A stretch of 64,000 nt of DNA from Terrirhizobium terrae. Lineage in GTDB: Bacteria; Pseudomonadota; Alphaproteobacteria; Rhizobiales; Rhizobiaceae. Made by a program: the position numbers and the translations under genes. The stretch's first letter is position 1, and every line of letters starts with the position of its first letter. The stretch covers positions 3,261,501-3,325,500 of the forward strand of contig NZ_CP104992.1 in NCBI RefSeq assembly GCF_030323265.1, in the 5' to 3' direction. This document shows, piece after piece, positions 27,994 through 38,852 of this stretch. The notes below the pieces were generated by a model. It worked only from the letters and a program-made list of their open reading frames with translations, was not told the DNA's origin and did not search any database.

Positions 27994-28437
27994 TTAGGAC
28001 GTGTCCTCAAGGCTCCAGATGACGAAGATGATGCAGACGAGCCAGATGGCAAGGATCACGGCGAGACCGGCCCGGCTGACGGGGCGACCGGAACGCTGTT
28101 CGGCCGCGATCCGAAACTCGGCCATCAGCGGACCGGGCACGAGCTTGATCGCCAACATGATGCCGAGCGGTACGAGCAGGAGGTCATCGAGATAGCCGAG
28201 GATCGGGATGAAGTCGGGAATGAGATCGACGGGCGACAGGGCATAGGCGGCAACGGCGCCCGCCGCGATCTTGGCGGTGAGCGGCACGCGCGGATCTCTG
28301 GCCGCGATCCACAACGCCACGATATCCCGCTTCAGCGATTTCGCCCATCTCTTTGCCTTTTCGAGCATATTCTTTCCCAACCCGTGTCTGATGCCCATAT
28401 AGACGAGCGGGAGGCCTATTCGTCTGGTTTCGGCCAT
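27994..28437 (-). CDS. DUF1232 (YkvA-type) membrane protein
   Basis: The 147-residue protein contains the DUF1232 signature LSPVDLIPDFIPILGYLDDL flanked by hydrophobic segments, and a C-terminal membrane helix (GLAVILAIWLVCIIFVIWSL). A GGAAAATAAAG site precedes the ATG at 28437; an ATG at residue 24 (MLEKAKRW) is an alternative start. Function is unknown. Confidence 0.82.
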   Translation of the reverse strand: MAETRRIGLPLVYMGIRHGLGKNMLEKAKRWAKSLKRDIVALWIAARDPRVPLTAKIAAGAVAAYALSPVDLIPDFIPILGYLDDLLLVPLGIMLAIKLVPGPLMAEFRIAAEQRSGRPVSRAGLAVILAIWLVCIIFVIWSLEDTS

Positions 28438-28484
28438 CTTTATTTTCCAGCCTGCGGCGCTAAAACGCCATTTGGAATTCTATC

Positions 28485-29896
<1,412 letters not shown>

Positions 29897-29900
<4 letters not shown>

Positions 29901-31209
29901 GCAGCGATCTCTTTTCTCCCCGCGTCCCTGACAATGTCGCCAGCCGGAGACCTCTGGCGGATCGGCTTCGGCCGACCTCGCTTGGCGAAGTCTCCGGCCA
30001 GCCGCATCTGACCGGGGAGGATGGAGCGCTTCGCCGCATGATCGCATCGGGCACGCTCGGCTCGATGATCTTTTGGGGCCCGCCCGGGACCGGCAAGACG
30101 ACAGTGGCGCGGCTCTTGTCCGGTGAGACGGGCCTCGCCTTCGAACAGATTTCGGCGATCTTTTCCGGCGTCGCGGATCTCAAAAGGTTTTCGAGGCAGC
30201 GAAACTGCGCCGCATGGGCGGGCGCCAGACGCTGCTCTTCGTCGACGAGATCCATCGCTTCAACCGTGCCCAGCAGGACAGTTTCCTGCCGGTCATGGAG
30301 GATGGCACGATCATCCTCGTCGGTGCCACGACGGAAAACCCCAGTTTCGAACTCAATGCGGCTCTCCTCTCCCGCGCCCGTGTCCTGACCTTCCGGTCGC
30401 ATGACGAGGAAAGCCTGGAAGAGCTCCTCAAACGCGCCGAACAGGTCGAGGATAAGCCGCTGCCGCTCGACGGGGACGCAAGGGCCGCTTTAATTCGCAT
30501 GGCGGATGGCGACGGTCGTGCCGTGCTGACGCTCGCCGAAGAAGTCTGGCGTGCGGCGAGGGAAGGTGAAGTCTTCGATACGACGGGTCTCACCGAGATC
30601 GTACAGCGCCGTGCTCCAGTCTATGACAAGGCGCAGGACGGCCATTACAATCTCATCTCGGCACTGCATAAGTCGGTGCGGGGATCGGACCCGGATGCGG
30701 CGCTCTATTATCTCGCTCGTATGTTCGATGCCGGCGAGGATCCGCTCTATCTCGGGCGGCGGCTGGTGCGCATGGCGGTCGAGGATATCGGCCTTGCCGA
30801 CCCGCAGGCGCTCGTCGTCTGCAACGCCGCAAAGGATGCCTATGATTATCTCGGCTCACCTGAGGGAGAATTGGCGCTGGCCAATGCCTGCGTCTATCTC
30901 GCCACCGCGCCGAAATCCAATGCCGTTTATACCGCCTTCAAGGCAGCGACCCGCGCCGCCAAGGAAAACGGCTCGCTTCTGCCGCCCAAGCGCATTCTCA
31001 ATGCGCCGACCAAGCTGATGAAGGGCGAGGGGTATGGCGACGGCTATCGCTACGACCACGACGAGCCCGACGCGTTTTCCGGCCAGGACTATTTCCCCGA
31101 GAAGATGGGACGCCAGACCTTCTATGATCCGCCGGAACGCGGTTTCGAGCGGGAGATCAGGAAGCGGCTGGACTGGTGGTCGAAGCTGCGCAAGGAGCGC
31201 AATAGTTAG
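29897..31209 (+). CDS. rarA: Replication-associated recombination protein A (one-base frameshift)
   Basis: RarA (MgsA) is an AAA+ ATPase related to clamp loaders that acts at stalled replication forks. The Walker A motif is in GPPGTGKTTVARLLSG and Walker B in TLLFVDEIHRFNRAQQDSFL. The frame breaks at the A run 30182-30185; one more A restores VADLKKVFEAAKLRRMGGRQ. The corrected length is 437 residues, normal for the family. The ATG overlaps the protease stop (ATGA). Confidence 0.93.
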
Positions 31210-31212
31210 TCT

Positions 31213-31527
31213 TCAGGAGGCTTGCTTCTGAGCCGGGCGAGCGGTTGGAACGGCGACCATCTTGATGGACGATTCCGCCAGGCCGTGGTGACCTTCCGTG
31301 TCGACGATGACGTGCCAGTGGCCGTTTTCGGGAATGACCAGTCGGATCGGAGACTTGCGCGCGACACCGCCGACATATTTGAAGTCGAGCCGTTCCGTGA
31401 ACCGCTGGTAGTTGGCCGCATTCATCAGCCGCACGTTGTTGACCGCGCTCAGCGTCACCTCGATGGTCGTCCCTGCGCGCTGCGGCTTGAGATCATAATG
31501 CGTGAAGCGGAAGTTCGGACCTGACAT
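31213..31527 (-). CDS. DUF1883 family protein
   Basis: The 104-residue protein (MSGPNFRFTHYDLKPQRAGT) ends the DUF1883 core with LVIPENGHWHVIVDTEGHHG. I chose the ATG at 31527 because the family begins just before FRFTHYDL; an in-frame ATG at 31566 would add 13 residues. The family occurs in phage-like and defence-associated proteins as well as alone; no function can be assigned. It is convergent with rarA, three bases apart. Confidence 0.75.
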   Translation of the reverse strand: MSGPNFRFTHYDLKPQRAGTTIEVTLSAVNNVRLMNAANYQRFTERLDFKYVGGVARKSPIRLVIPENGHWHVIVDTEGHHGLAESSIKMVAVPTARPAQKQAS

Positions 31528-31728
31528 GTCTGTCCCGTTCGTGTTGGGCGTTTGTGCTGCAACCATAGCGCATCGTCCGTTAAGGATTGGTGGAACCTAT
31601 CGGCGCCCGAGGGGTTGTATTGGCAGATGACAAGGCAGGAGCCACACTGCCGAAGTCACGAGAGATAAAGAGGCGGTGTCTGTCCCCTGTGCCGCCGAAA
31701 TAACGATAATTTTTGACCTCCAGACTTG

Positions 31729-31763
31729 AACCTCGCCGTCATCCCCTCGGCGAGGTTTTTCTT
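31729..31763 (+). terminator. Orphan + strand terminator, possible small RNA 3' end
   Basis: Arms AACCTCGCCG (31729-31738) and CGGCGAGGTT (31748-31757) are followed by TTTTTCTTT on the + strand. Both neighbouring genes (DUF1883 and the ketopantoate-reductase-like gene) are on the - strand, so no known + transcript ends here. The 220-base gap 31567-31786 holds no protein gene. It could end a small RNA of roughly 100-150 bases. Confidence 0.6.
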
Positions 31764-31786
31764 TGCCGGTTTTCGAACTACGGCGT

Positions 31787-32790
31787 TTATCGACGATTTT
31801 CGATGTCGAGTTGTTGAGTGAGCGCCAGAATGGTGTCGCAGATTGGTGCGGGCACCCCTGCGAGCTTGCCGAGCGCCGACACCATGCCGTTGAGCGGTAC
31901 GATTTCCAGCGCTTTGCCGGCGAGCAGGTCCTGCAGCATCGACGTCTTCACCGGGCCAAAGCCGTGGGCGCTGGCGAACTGTTCGTCGGCGGAACTCTCG
32001 AAACGGCAACCGAGCTCCGTACCGACGGCCTGCACCTCGTTCATGATCGTGCGGACCATCTGTGCGAGGGCTGGATTGGCCATCATGTCGACCATCAGGG
32101 TGCGGGTGAGAGCGCTGATCGGATTGAACGCGGCATTGCCGCGCAGCTTCGCCCAGATCTCGTCGCGGATACGTTGCGTCGGACGGATGTCGAGATCAGC
32201 CCGGCCAAGCAGTTCGGCGATTGAGTTGAGATCATCGGATAGCGTTCCATTCGGCTCCCCGAGGAAAAAGCGCGCCCCTTGCCGTTGAGCTTGGTGCGGC
32301 CGGGCTCGATCACTTCCGCGCCCTGATAGGCGACGCAGCCGATCACGCGCTGAGGCTCGACGAGCCGCCAGAGCTTGCCGTCGGGATCGAGTTCGGGCAA
32401 CTGCTGTTCGGCAAAGCTGCTTTCCGTGTCCGCGTGAAAATACCACCACGGTACGCCGTTCAGGATCATCATGACGCGCGTGTCGTCCTTGCAGAGACGC
32501 GCAATGCCTTCCGCGGCCGAGGAAAGCTGATGTCCCTTCATGCCGGTGATGACGAGATCCTGTGGCGGCAATGTCGATGGGTCGTCGGTTGCCGTAATCT
32601 GGGCGGAAAGACCGGGATGGCTGTCGCCGTCATAGACGACGCTCAGCCCGTTTTCGCGGATTGCGGCAAGCTGTGCGCCTCGGGCGATGACCGATACCTG
32701 AACCTCGTCGGAAAGCGCATGCGCGATCTTCGTCGCAAATGCCCCGCCCAGCGCGCCCGCGCCATATACACAAACCGTCCTGATGCTCAT
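31787..32790 (-). CDS. Ketopantoate reductase-like (ApbA/PanE family) protein, frameshifted
   Basis: The family reduces 2-oxo acids such as ketopantoate with NADPH. The Rossmann motif is TVCVYGAGALGGAFATKIAH at the N-terminus. The frame breaks at the C run 32275-32278 (+ strand); adding one base joins PGRTKLNGKG to ARFFLGEPNGTLSDDLNSI, then WAKLRGNAAFNPISALTR, which carries the helical C-terminal domain. Corrected length is 334 residues. Substrate is not certain, because many ApbA paralogues are not true PanE. Confidence 0.85.
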
Positions 32791-32883
32791 CGTCCGTACT
32801 GCTCCATCAAATGCCAGAATGCGGCAAGCTAAGGCAGCGGGGACGATGAGGCGAGTAGGTTTTGAGGGAAATTATTGTCCGCC

Positions 32884-33099
32884 CTAGTGCGGGCGGCCCA
32901 GTGGCAGCAATTCGTTACGACGCAATTCGTCGATTGCGGCGACCGCTTCCTCCAGCGGCCAGCCTGCCTTCATGGCCGCAGCGATCATCTTGACCTCTGC
33001 TTCTTCCTCAAGCGCAAGAAAGAGTGGTTCCAGAGCCTCCTGTACCGTGAGAACGTGTTCTTCTGGCGATGTCAGGGCCTGTCGTACAGCGTTCGGCAT
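32884..33099 (-). CDS. Small hypothetical protein
   Basis: The 71-residue acidic, helical protein (MPNAVRQALTSPEEHVLTVQ, then EALEPLFLALEEEAEVKMIA) is not recognised. AGGAGAACTGAATCC precedes the ATG, which supports translation. It is flanked by unrelated genes on the same strand with gaps of about 90 bases. Confidence 0.6.
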   Translation of the reverse strand: MPNAVRQALTSPEEHVLTVQEALEPLFLALEEEAEVKMIAAAMKAGWPLEEAVAAIDELRRNELLPLGRPH

Positions 33100-33185
33100 G
33101 GATTCAGTTCTCCTCTCTTTTCTGTGGTCAGATCCTTGTTAATTTCCGTGCGAACCAAAAGGTTCCGGTGCTCATCAAAAATTGT

Positions 33186-34276
33186 TTAGGGCGTTATTGG
33201 AGCGCGCTTCAGCACTCTCCGTTTCAACCGCTTCTGCAGGGGCTGATCAATGCGGATGGTAAGGTACCACGAAATCAGGACGACGAGAATGACAAGACCG
33301 ATGCCGGCGTAAGGGGCTATCGCCGGATTGGTCACGCCCGGCCATATAACGTGCGCCCAGTCGAGCAGGGGCGTGTGCAGCACGTAGACGGCATAGGATG
33401 CCGTGCCGAGAAAGCTCGCGACGGCAGAGGTTCGCGGACCGGGAACGATGGCGCTGGCCCAATAGAGAAGGGCCGGCCAGACGAGAAAGACGACCGTGAG
33501 GTCGAAGAGCCAGCGCAGGTCGCGCGGTGTCGGGAAGGCGAGAATGATGCCGAGCAACACAAGGCAGGCGAGCGATTGCCAGGGGCGAACCAGCGGCACC
33601 TTGCGGCGGTAGCGGTAGATCAGCACGCCGACGAAGAAGGAGAAGAAGACGCGGGCCATGCCGGCATACATTTCGTGCCAGCGGAAACCGGCATGCAGGC
33701 GTTCGAATTGCCATGCGGCGACGAGGAGCAGGACGGCGCTGATGGCAAGCACCGCGCCGATCTGCCTCACCGTGGCCCGGGCGCCACGCCACGCATAGGC
33801 GACATTCGCCACCAGTTCGTTGAACAGCGACCAGGCAGGGTGGACGATGAAAAGCGCGGCGTTGAACGAGATCGTCACGGGTGATGGCAGGAAGAGAAGG
33901 CCGGTGAAGAAGGCAAGCACAAGCTCTTCCGGCACCACATATTCGTCTGCCATGACGGGGCGGCCGACGAAATACATGTGGATGTAGTAGGCGGTGCCGA
34001 GTGCCAGCGCGATGCCGTAGAGCGGATAGAGACGCAGGAACCGTGCCTTCATGAAGCGCATCGGCGAGATGCGGCCTTCGGAGAGCGCCGCGCCATAGGC
34101 ATGGGCGAGCACGAAGCCGGAGAGCGCGAAGAACAGGTCGACGCCGAGATAGCTGGAGGGCAGCGCATCGCCGAGCAGATCTTCGGCATGACGCTGGATG
34201 ATGAAGACCGCGGCAATCCCCTCAGTCCGTCGAGAAGGACGAAGCGTTCGCCGGGCTGGCTCCTGGTGTCAGTCAT
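33186..34276 (-). CDS. Acyltransferase 3 family membrane protein (one-base frameshift)
   Basis: Acyltransferase 3 proteins add acyl groups to surface polysaccharides or other envelope molecules. The N-terminus at ATG 34276 reads MTDTRSQPGERFVLLDGLRG, the family's usual opening. The frame breaks at the C run 34218-34221 (+ strand); one more base gives GIAAVFIIQRHAEDLLGDAL, followed by LGVDLFFALSGFVLAHAYG and about ten membrane segments. Corrected length is 363 residues. The substrate is unknown. The 430 bases upstream to 34706 hold no gene and should include the promoter of the outer-membrane gene. Confidence 0.88.
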
Positions 34277-34706
34277 AGGTCCTCGGTCATGGGTCCCTGG
34301 CATGGGGCGCTGGTCATGGGGTCCTTGGGGCTGGATGCCTGACGGACGGCGCTGGCGGTGTCGCCGAAAGATAGCATTGATCGCCGCACTGGCCAGAGCG
34401 GGACTGGGGACCGGCACTCTCTTTTGCCGGGTTTCACGAGAATTTGCAGCAGGCCAAGGCGTTGTCCATTGAGGCTCTTCCCGCGGGCTCGCGAGGTCGT
34501 GAACGCCTTGCCGCATGATTCCGGCGGGAGCCTCTCGGCAGTTAATGGAGTGTTTATAAATTCATGAAAATAGATGCGGTATCGGTGCGGGATCACCGAT
34601 GCGGCCGAGGGAATAGGGCGGGTCGCATTGTGGTTCCGCGGCTCGTCAAGCCGGTTGTATCGCCTGCCTTCCGCCACATGCAGGCTGTGTATGGAGTAAC
34701 AGTATC

Positions 34707-35345
34707 ATGACCATGAAGCCCTTCGCGGTGGCTTTTGCCGCCCTTATCGCCGGATCCGCCCTGTCTTCCGCAGCATCGGCTGCCGACCTCACCAGCTCCT
34801 ACGAGGCGCCGTCCTACAACGAGCCGGTTGGCCCGTCGTCGGATTGGACCGGCCCTTACGTTGGTCTGCATGCCGGGACGGCATCCGACGACCTAAAGCC
34901 CTTCTCGGGTGATTCCGAATTCATGGGCGGTATCCATGGCGGCTACAACACCGAGATCAACGGCGTCGTCGTTGGCGGTGAAGCAGAATTCTCGCACCTG
35001 GGCGACGCGGAAGTCAGCGTTCCGGGCGGCGACCTGAAGGAACGTTATCGCCTGGCCGCCAAGGGCAAGGTCGGTGCGCCGCTCGGCAGCACGCTGATCT
35101 ACGGCACCGCCGGCGTTGCCATGACGAGCCTGCGCGACACGTCGAGCGCCGAAGGTCCGGACGGCTGGAAGCCGGGCTGGCTGGTCGGTGCCGGCGTCGA
35201 GCAGAAGTTCAACGACAAGCTCTCCGGTCGCGTGGAATACAACTACACCCGCACCGGCGATGTCCGCAGCTTCAACGGGACCTCGACCAACGAGAGCAAT
35301 CTCAGCGACCACACGATCAAGGCCGGCGTGAACTACAAGTTCTAA
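34707..35345 (+). CDS. Outer-membrane beta-barrel protein (Omp25/Omp31-like)
   Basis: The 212-residue protein has a signal peptide ending ASA-ADLTSSYEAP, the characteristic W-TGPYVGLHAG motif at the start of the barrel, alternating beta-strand pattern, and a C-terminal aromatic residue (KAGVNYKF) as needed for outer-membrane insertion. This is the small porin-like family common in Rhizobiales. A strong terminator follows at once. Confidence 0.87.
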   Translation: MTMKPFAVAFAALIAGSALSSAASAADLTSSYEAPSYNEPVGPSSDWTGPYVGLHAGTASDDLKPFSGDSEFMGGIHGGYNTEINGVVVGGEAEFSHLGDAEVSVPGGDLKERYRLAAKGKVGAPLGSTLIYGTAGVAMTSLRDTSSAEGPDGWKPGWLVGAGVEQKFNDKLSGRVEYNYTRTGDVRSFNGTSTNESNLSDHTIKAGVNYKF

Positions 35346-35371
35346 GTCGCTTTTCGATCGCCTCATCAATG

Positions 35372-35402
35372 CGGCGCGGTGCTTGGGCACCGCGCCGTTT
35401 TG
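35372..35402 (+). terminator. Intrinsic terminator of the outer-membrane gene
   Basis: Perfect 11-base arms CGGCGCGGTGC and GCACCGCGCCG with loop TTGG are followed by TTTTGCGTTT. Confidence 0.85.
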
Positions 35403-35521
35403 CGTTTCGGCTGGTTGCCGGAAATTGGACATAGTACCCCCTTGGCGATCCTCGGTTTTCGCTTCGCTCTCCCGAAGAGGACGAGGCATTTTCGATCCTC
35501 GGGTTAAACCCGAAGTCGGCC

Positions 35522-35578
35522 GGGGCGCTGAAAGCTGCCTCGCAAGTTTAGTTTATAAGTGACACCTCTCAGCGCCCC
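35522..35578. ncRNA. Possible structured RNA element in intergenic spacer
   Basis: Perfect 10-base arms GGGGCGCTGA (35522-35531) and TCAGCGCCCC (35569-35578) enclose a 37-base A/T-richer loop; TTTTT follows at 35589 on the + strand. It lies in the roughly 950-base spacer 35402-36347, in which I see no convincing protein gene, only weak, mutually overlapping open frames. A small RNA or a mobile palindromic element are both possible. Confidence 0.35.
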
Positions 35579-36052
35579 GTTCGGCAGTTTTTATCCGTGA
35601 ACTCCGGTTGCTCTGCGGTGAGCGGGACAGTGGGCATGGGGGCGTGTCTCATTTGCGAGTGTCATGCACGCCCTTTTACGGAACCCGACCCGGGCCATGA
35701 CGACCTTGGGTCACGTCATCCACCTGCGCGATGGTTTCCGAACATCCGAGAATGTTCGCGAACGCCCCATGGCGCCGTCCCGCCACCCTCTAATGCCTCA
35801 CAGGCACGCCCGACGCGCCATCAGGGAAGTGATGCGGGATGTCGGTCCGACTTTCATCCCGCGCCTCCCGGTCGTCGGAGGGCAACCATTTTCTCACGGA
35901 CCCCGATGAGGAAGGTTCACGTCGTCCCTTCATCACCGATGCCGGCCCCGCCTCGCCGGAACGCCTTCCGGTGTATCCGCGACGGGACAGGGAGATTGTA
36001 GGCATGGGGAAAAGGAGCGTGGATGAAGTGGGGTGAGATTTTGTGCGGGCCT

Positions 36053-36327
36053 GCCTCTCCCCTGCGGGAGAGGAAGAAAAATCAGCATCTTAGCTGACAA
36101 GCTAAGTGCTAGATTTTTCAGGAGAGGGGCAAGATCGTCCCCCGGCATTGAGCCCTCTCTTGCGATTTCTAAGACTTAGCTAATGCTAAGATCTTGAAAT
36201 CGCGTTCTCTCCCGCAAGAGGAGAGATACGGGCGCGGCACCCGCGAGGCCTACCTCTCCCCTCGAGGGAGAGGTTACAAAATCAAGATTTTAGCCAAAGG
36301 CTAAGTCTTGGATTTTGTTGGTGAGGG
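36053..36327. repeat. Three tandem palindromic elements with shared CTTAGC core
   Basis: Three modules of about 75 bases lie in a row. Each has a CCTCTCCC/GGGAGAGG-type hairpin beside a long A/T-rich stem with a CTTAGC/GCTAAG core. Stems are at 36079-36117 (AAAAATCAGCATCTTAGC with GCTAAGTGCTAGATTTTT), 36161-36202 (GCGATTTC, CTTAGC, GCTAAG, GAAATCGC) and 36276-36317 (AAAATCAAGA, TTAGCC, GGCTAA). The middle one seems inverted. They end 21 bases from the 3' end of the DUF882 gene and may act as its terminator or mRNA stabiliser. Confidence 0.75.
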
Positions 36328-36347
36328 ATTTCTCGGAATACTCGAAA

Positions 36348-37804
36348 TCAGCCGCCCGACCAGAAACGATCGCTGTCGAATTCCTGCGAGACGGCGACCG
36401 GAAGCGGCGCTGGTGCGGCAGGGGTGCCGGCTTCGACGCTGCTGATCGCGCGGCGGACGAGAAGCGGCGCGGTCATGCCGCCATTGGTACCGGGGGCGGA
36501 GAGCGCCCAGGAGAGCAGCGTATCCTCGGAATCGAACTCGTCTTCCTCGTCGACGAATTCCGGCGTGATCGGCAAAAGGCCGATGGCGCCGGTCGGTGTC
36601 TTCAGCGTGCGGCCCGGGCCCGGCAATGCCATTGCCGGAGCGGCGGCGGGCGAGGGGCTGGTGCGGGCGTCGGGATCGGTGCGAGGACGGCCGCAGGCGA
36701 AAGCGCTGCCGTCTGGATCGGATCGAGCTTGGCGGTGACGGCAGGGCGGAAGCTCGGCGATGGCACCGACAGGGAAGCGAGATCGACAAATTCCGGCGCG
36801 GGCTTTTCGGCTGCCTGGGCGGCCGCTGCCGCCCTTGGGCTGGTCTGTTCGGCGAGTGCTTCTGCCGCGCGGCTCTTCGGCGTCGGTAGCATGGCCGTCA
36901 ACAGGCCGCTGCCGCCGCGTTTTGCCGACCGCGTATCGTCGTCATCATCATCTGGTGCTGTGCTGGCGATCTCGATCGAGCGAGATCCGACACGGCGCTT
37001 GTAGTCGGCAACGGCTTCCGCGTAGCCGGGAAGGGGGCGACCGTCGGCAGGCAGATGCATGGTCTTGCCGTTCGGGAAGATGCGCGCCAGTTCCTTGCGC
37101 GACATGCGTGGCCAGGCGCGGACATTGCCGACATCGAGATGCACGAAGGGCGAGCCGGAGGTCGGGTAGTAGCCGACGCCGCCGATCTGCATCTGCATGG
37201 CGAGCTTGCGCAATTCCGAGATCTTGACGCCGGGAATGAAGAAATCCATCGCCTTGCCGAGCGTATGCTGGCTCTTCTTGGCAACGCCCGACTTGCGCGA
37301 GCGGCCGCGCAGCATGCTGTTGGTGGCCGGTGAGCGATAGGCGGAGACGACATGGATATAGCCGGTGGCGCCGCTGCGCTGGTAGACTTCCCAGACGAGA
37401 TCGAGAAGCCGCGGATCCATCTTCGTCGATTCCTTGCGGCGGAAATCACGCAGGATGCGGTTTGCCTGGGCAAGTCCCTTCGGGTCGAAACGGCCATTGC
37501 GCTTGTAGGTGATCTCCGCTCTCTCGCCCGTATGGGTGAAGAGAAGCTTCAGCGACCGGTTCTCGGCTTCGGCCGCAGCCGTGGAGCCGACCAGTGCGGC
37601 GAGCGCAAAGGCGAGCGCCCGCGTGGCTTTGGCCGATCTCGCTGCAATCGTTCTGATGACGGAAAGCGCCGCATCCGCGACGAAGCCTGCAATGGTGCTC
37701 GATGCACCCGGCAGAGACCCACTCGACTGATACTCGGACACGACAAACCCGCTCAACGCATAGACCAAAATTCGGGCGCTCAACGTGAGTTCTGCCCGGC
37801 TCAA
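36348..37804 (-). CDS. DUF882 (M15-like) cell-wall protein, probable frameshift near the end
   Basis: The protein carries a DUF882/peptidase M15-like domain (about 85-235) with YIHVVSAYRSPATNSMLRGR, the metal-binding pattern SQHTLGKAMDFFIPG, and PFVHLDVGNVRAWPRM; such enzymes act on peptidoglycan. The N-terminus includes a hydrophobic segment ending STAAAEA. The C-terminus is a long Ala/Pro-rich tail. Near 36638-36651 a missing base probably shifts the frame. The corrected tail runs MALPGPGRTLKTPTGAIGLL and ends DSDRFWSGG at 36350-36348, whereas the uncorrected frame stops at 36602. The start is uncertain. Confidence 0.75.
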
Positions 37805-38005
37805 GCGCCCATTATGGTCAATGAAGTGCTAATGAGAGGTTGACGAAAGGTTGCATGTGCCGGGACGACACGGTTTCGTGACCCAAGCTGCGGATTCTGA
37901 CCTCCTATCGCCGTGTCTGTTTCTGCCGGAGCGTCGATCCGGCGCATCCTTTCGGCGACCTCCGCGTTCATTGATGGAATTCACGAAATCGAGGACCCTC
38001 AGCAC

Positions 38006-38491
38006 ATGAAAGAACCGAAATCCAGGGCAGGCGCGTCCGGCAAGGCGACAAGAACCACCAGGACAGGCCCTGCGACGGTCAAGACGAAAAAATCAGCGAC
38101 ACCAGCCGAGGCGACTGCAGCGACCAAGTCCGCCAGAGCGGCCAAGGCGTCCGTCAGCGAGAGGACCGCGACACCAACGAAGACAGCCTCGACCGCAAAG
38201 GCCGCCACCCGAAATCGCACAGCCGGTGCTGCGGACTACCGCAAGGAAATCGACAGCCTGCGGCGGGAGGTCGAAAGGCTGAAGGCGCAGGTGGCAAGGA
38301 TTGATCATCGGGCTGGCGCGACCATTGGCAATAGGGGCGCGGGGGAGGAGGCTCACCCCTGGCTGAAGATCGCTGCCACCGTTGGCGTGACATTCGTTCT
38401 CGGCAAGCTGATGCAGGCTCTGAGAGTGCCCGCTGCTGCCGCCGTGGCCGTGCCCTTGATCGCCGCCGAAGTAAACCGCCGCATCCTGTAG
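38006..38491 (+). CDS. Ala/Lys-rich protein with C-terminal membrane segment
   Basis: The 161-residue protein starts at ATG 38006, with GAGGA ten bases upstream; an in-frame codon at 37913 would add 31 residues. Residues 1-75 are Ala/Thr/Lys-rich and resemble low-complexity histone H1-like sequence. Residues 76-100 form a likely coiled coil (DYRKEIDSLRREVERLKAQV). The last 45 form a hydrophobic segment with a charged end. No family is recognised. A CsbD gene follows after 79 bases. Confidence 0.65.
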   Translation: MKEPKSRAGASGKATRTTRTGPATVKTKKSATPAEATAATKSARAAKASVSERTATPTKTASTAKAATRNRTAGAADYRKEIDSLRREVERLKAQVARIDHRAGATIGNRGAGEEAHPWLKIAATVGVTFVLGKLMQALRVPAAAAVAVPLIAAEVNRRIL

Positions 38492-38570
38492 GACCTGCGC
38501 ACGCATTCAGGAACGAAGTCCGGAGCCGATGGTTTGGTAACTGCAACAACAAAGTTGGAGGAAACAGACC

Positions 38571-38777
38571 ATGGACTGGAACAGGGTTGAAGGAAACTGG
38601 AAGCAGATGAAGGGCAAGGTCAAGGAGCAGTGGGGCAAACTCACTGATGACGACCTTGATGTCATCAACGGCAAGCGCGACCAGCTGGAAGGAAAGATCC
38701 AGGAACGCTACGGCTATGCCAAGGACCAGACCAGCAAGGATATTGACGACTGGTACGACCGCCAGCGCTTCCATTGA
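38571..38777 (+). CDS. CsbD family stress protein
   Basis: The 68-residue hydrophilic protein has the CsbD motif NWKQMKGKVKEQWGKLTDDD and the second repeat KRDQLEGKIQERYGYAKDQT. CsbD proteins are induced by general stress in other bacteria; the biochemical role is unknown. GTTGGAGGAAACAGACC precedes the ATG. It is followed by a strong terminator. Confidence 0.93.
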   Translation: MDWNRVEGNWKQMKGKVKEQWGKLTDDDLDVINGKRDQLEGKIQERYGYAKDQTSKDIDDWYDRQRFH

Positions 38778-38796
38778 GACAATCGCTTAGCATTAG

Positions 38797-38826
38797 GAAC
38801 CCCGCTTTAGGCGGGGTTCTTTTTTG
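38797..38826 (+). terminator. Intrinsic terminator after CsbD gene
   Basis: Perfect 9-base arms GAACCCCGC and GCGGGGTTC with loop TTTAG are followed by TTTTTTG. Confidence 0.88.
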
Positions 38827-38852
38827 ATTCTATTCGGATCGATCAGGCGTCA

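Noticed and set aside
30181..30186. True loss of rarA
   Set aside because: The rest of the gene is fully conserved and one added A in a homopolymer restores it, so a sequencing error is more likely.
35597..36036. Open frames in the 1 kb spacer before the DUF882 gene
   Set aside because: Several frames overlap on both strands. None has a ribosome site, a family match or coherent composition.
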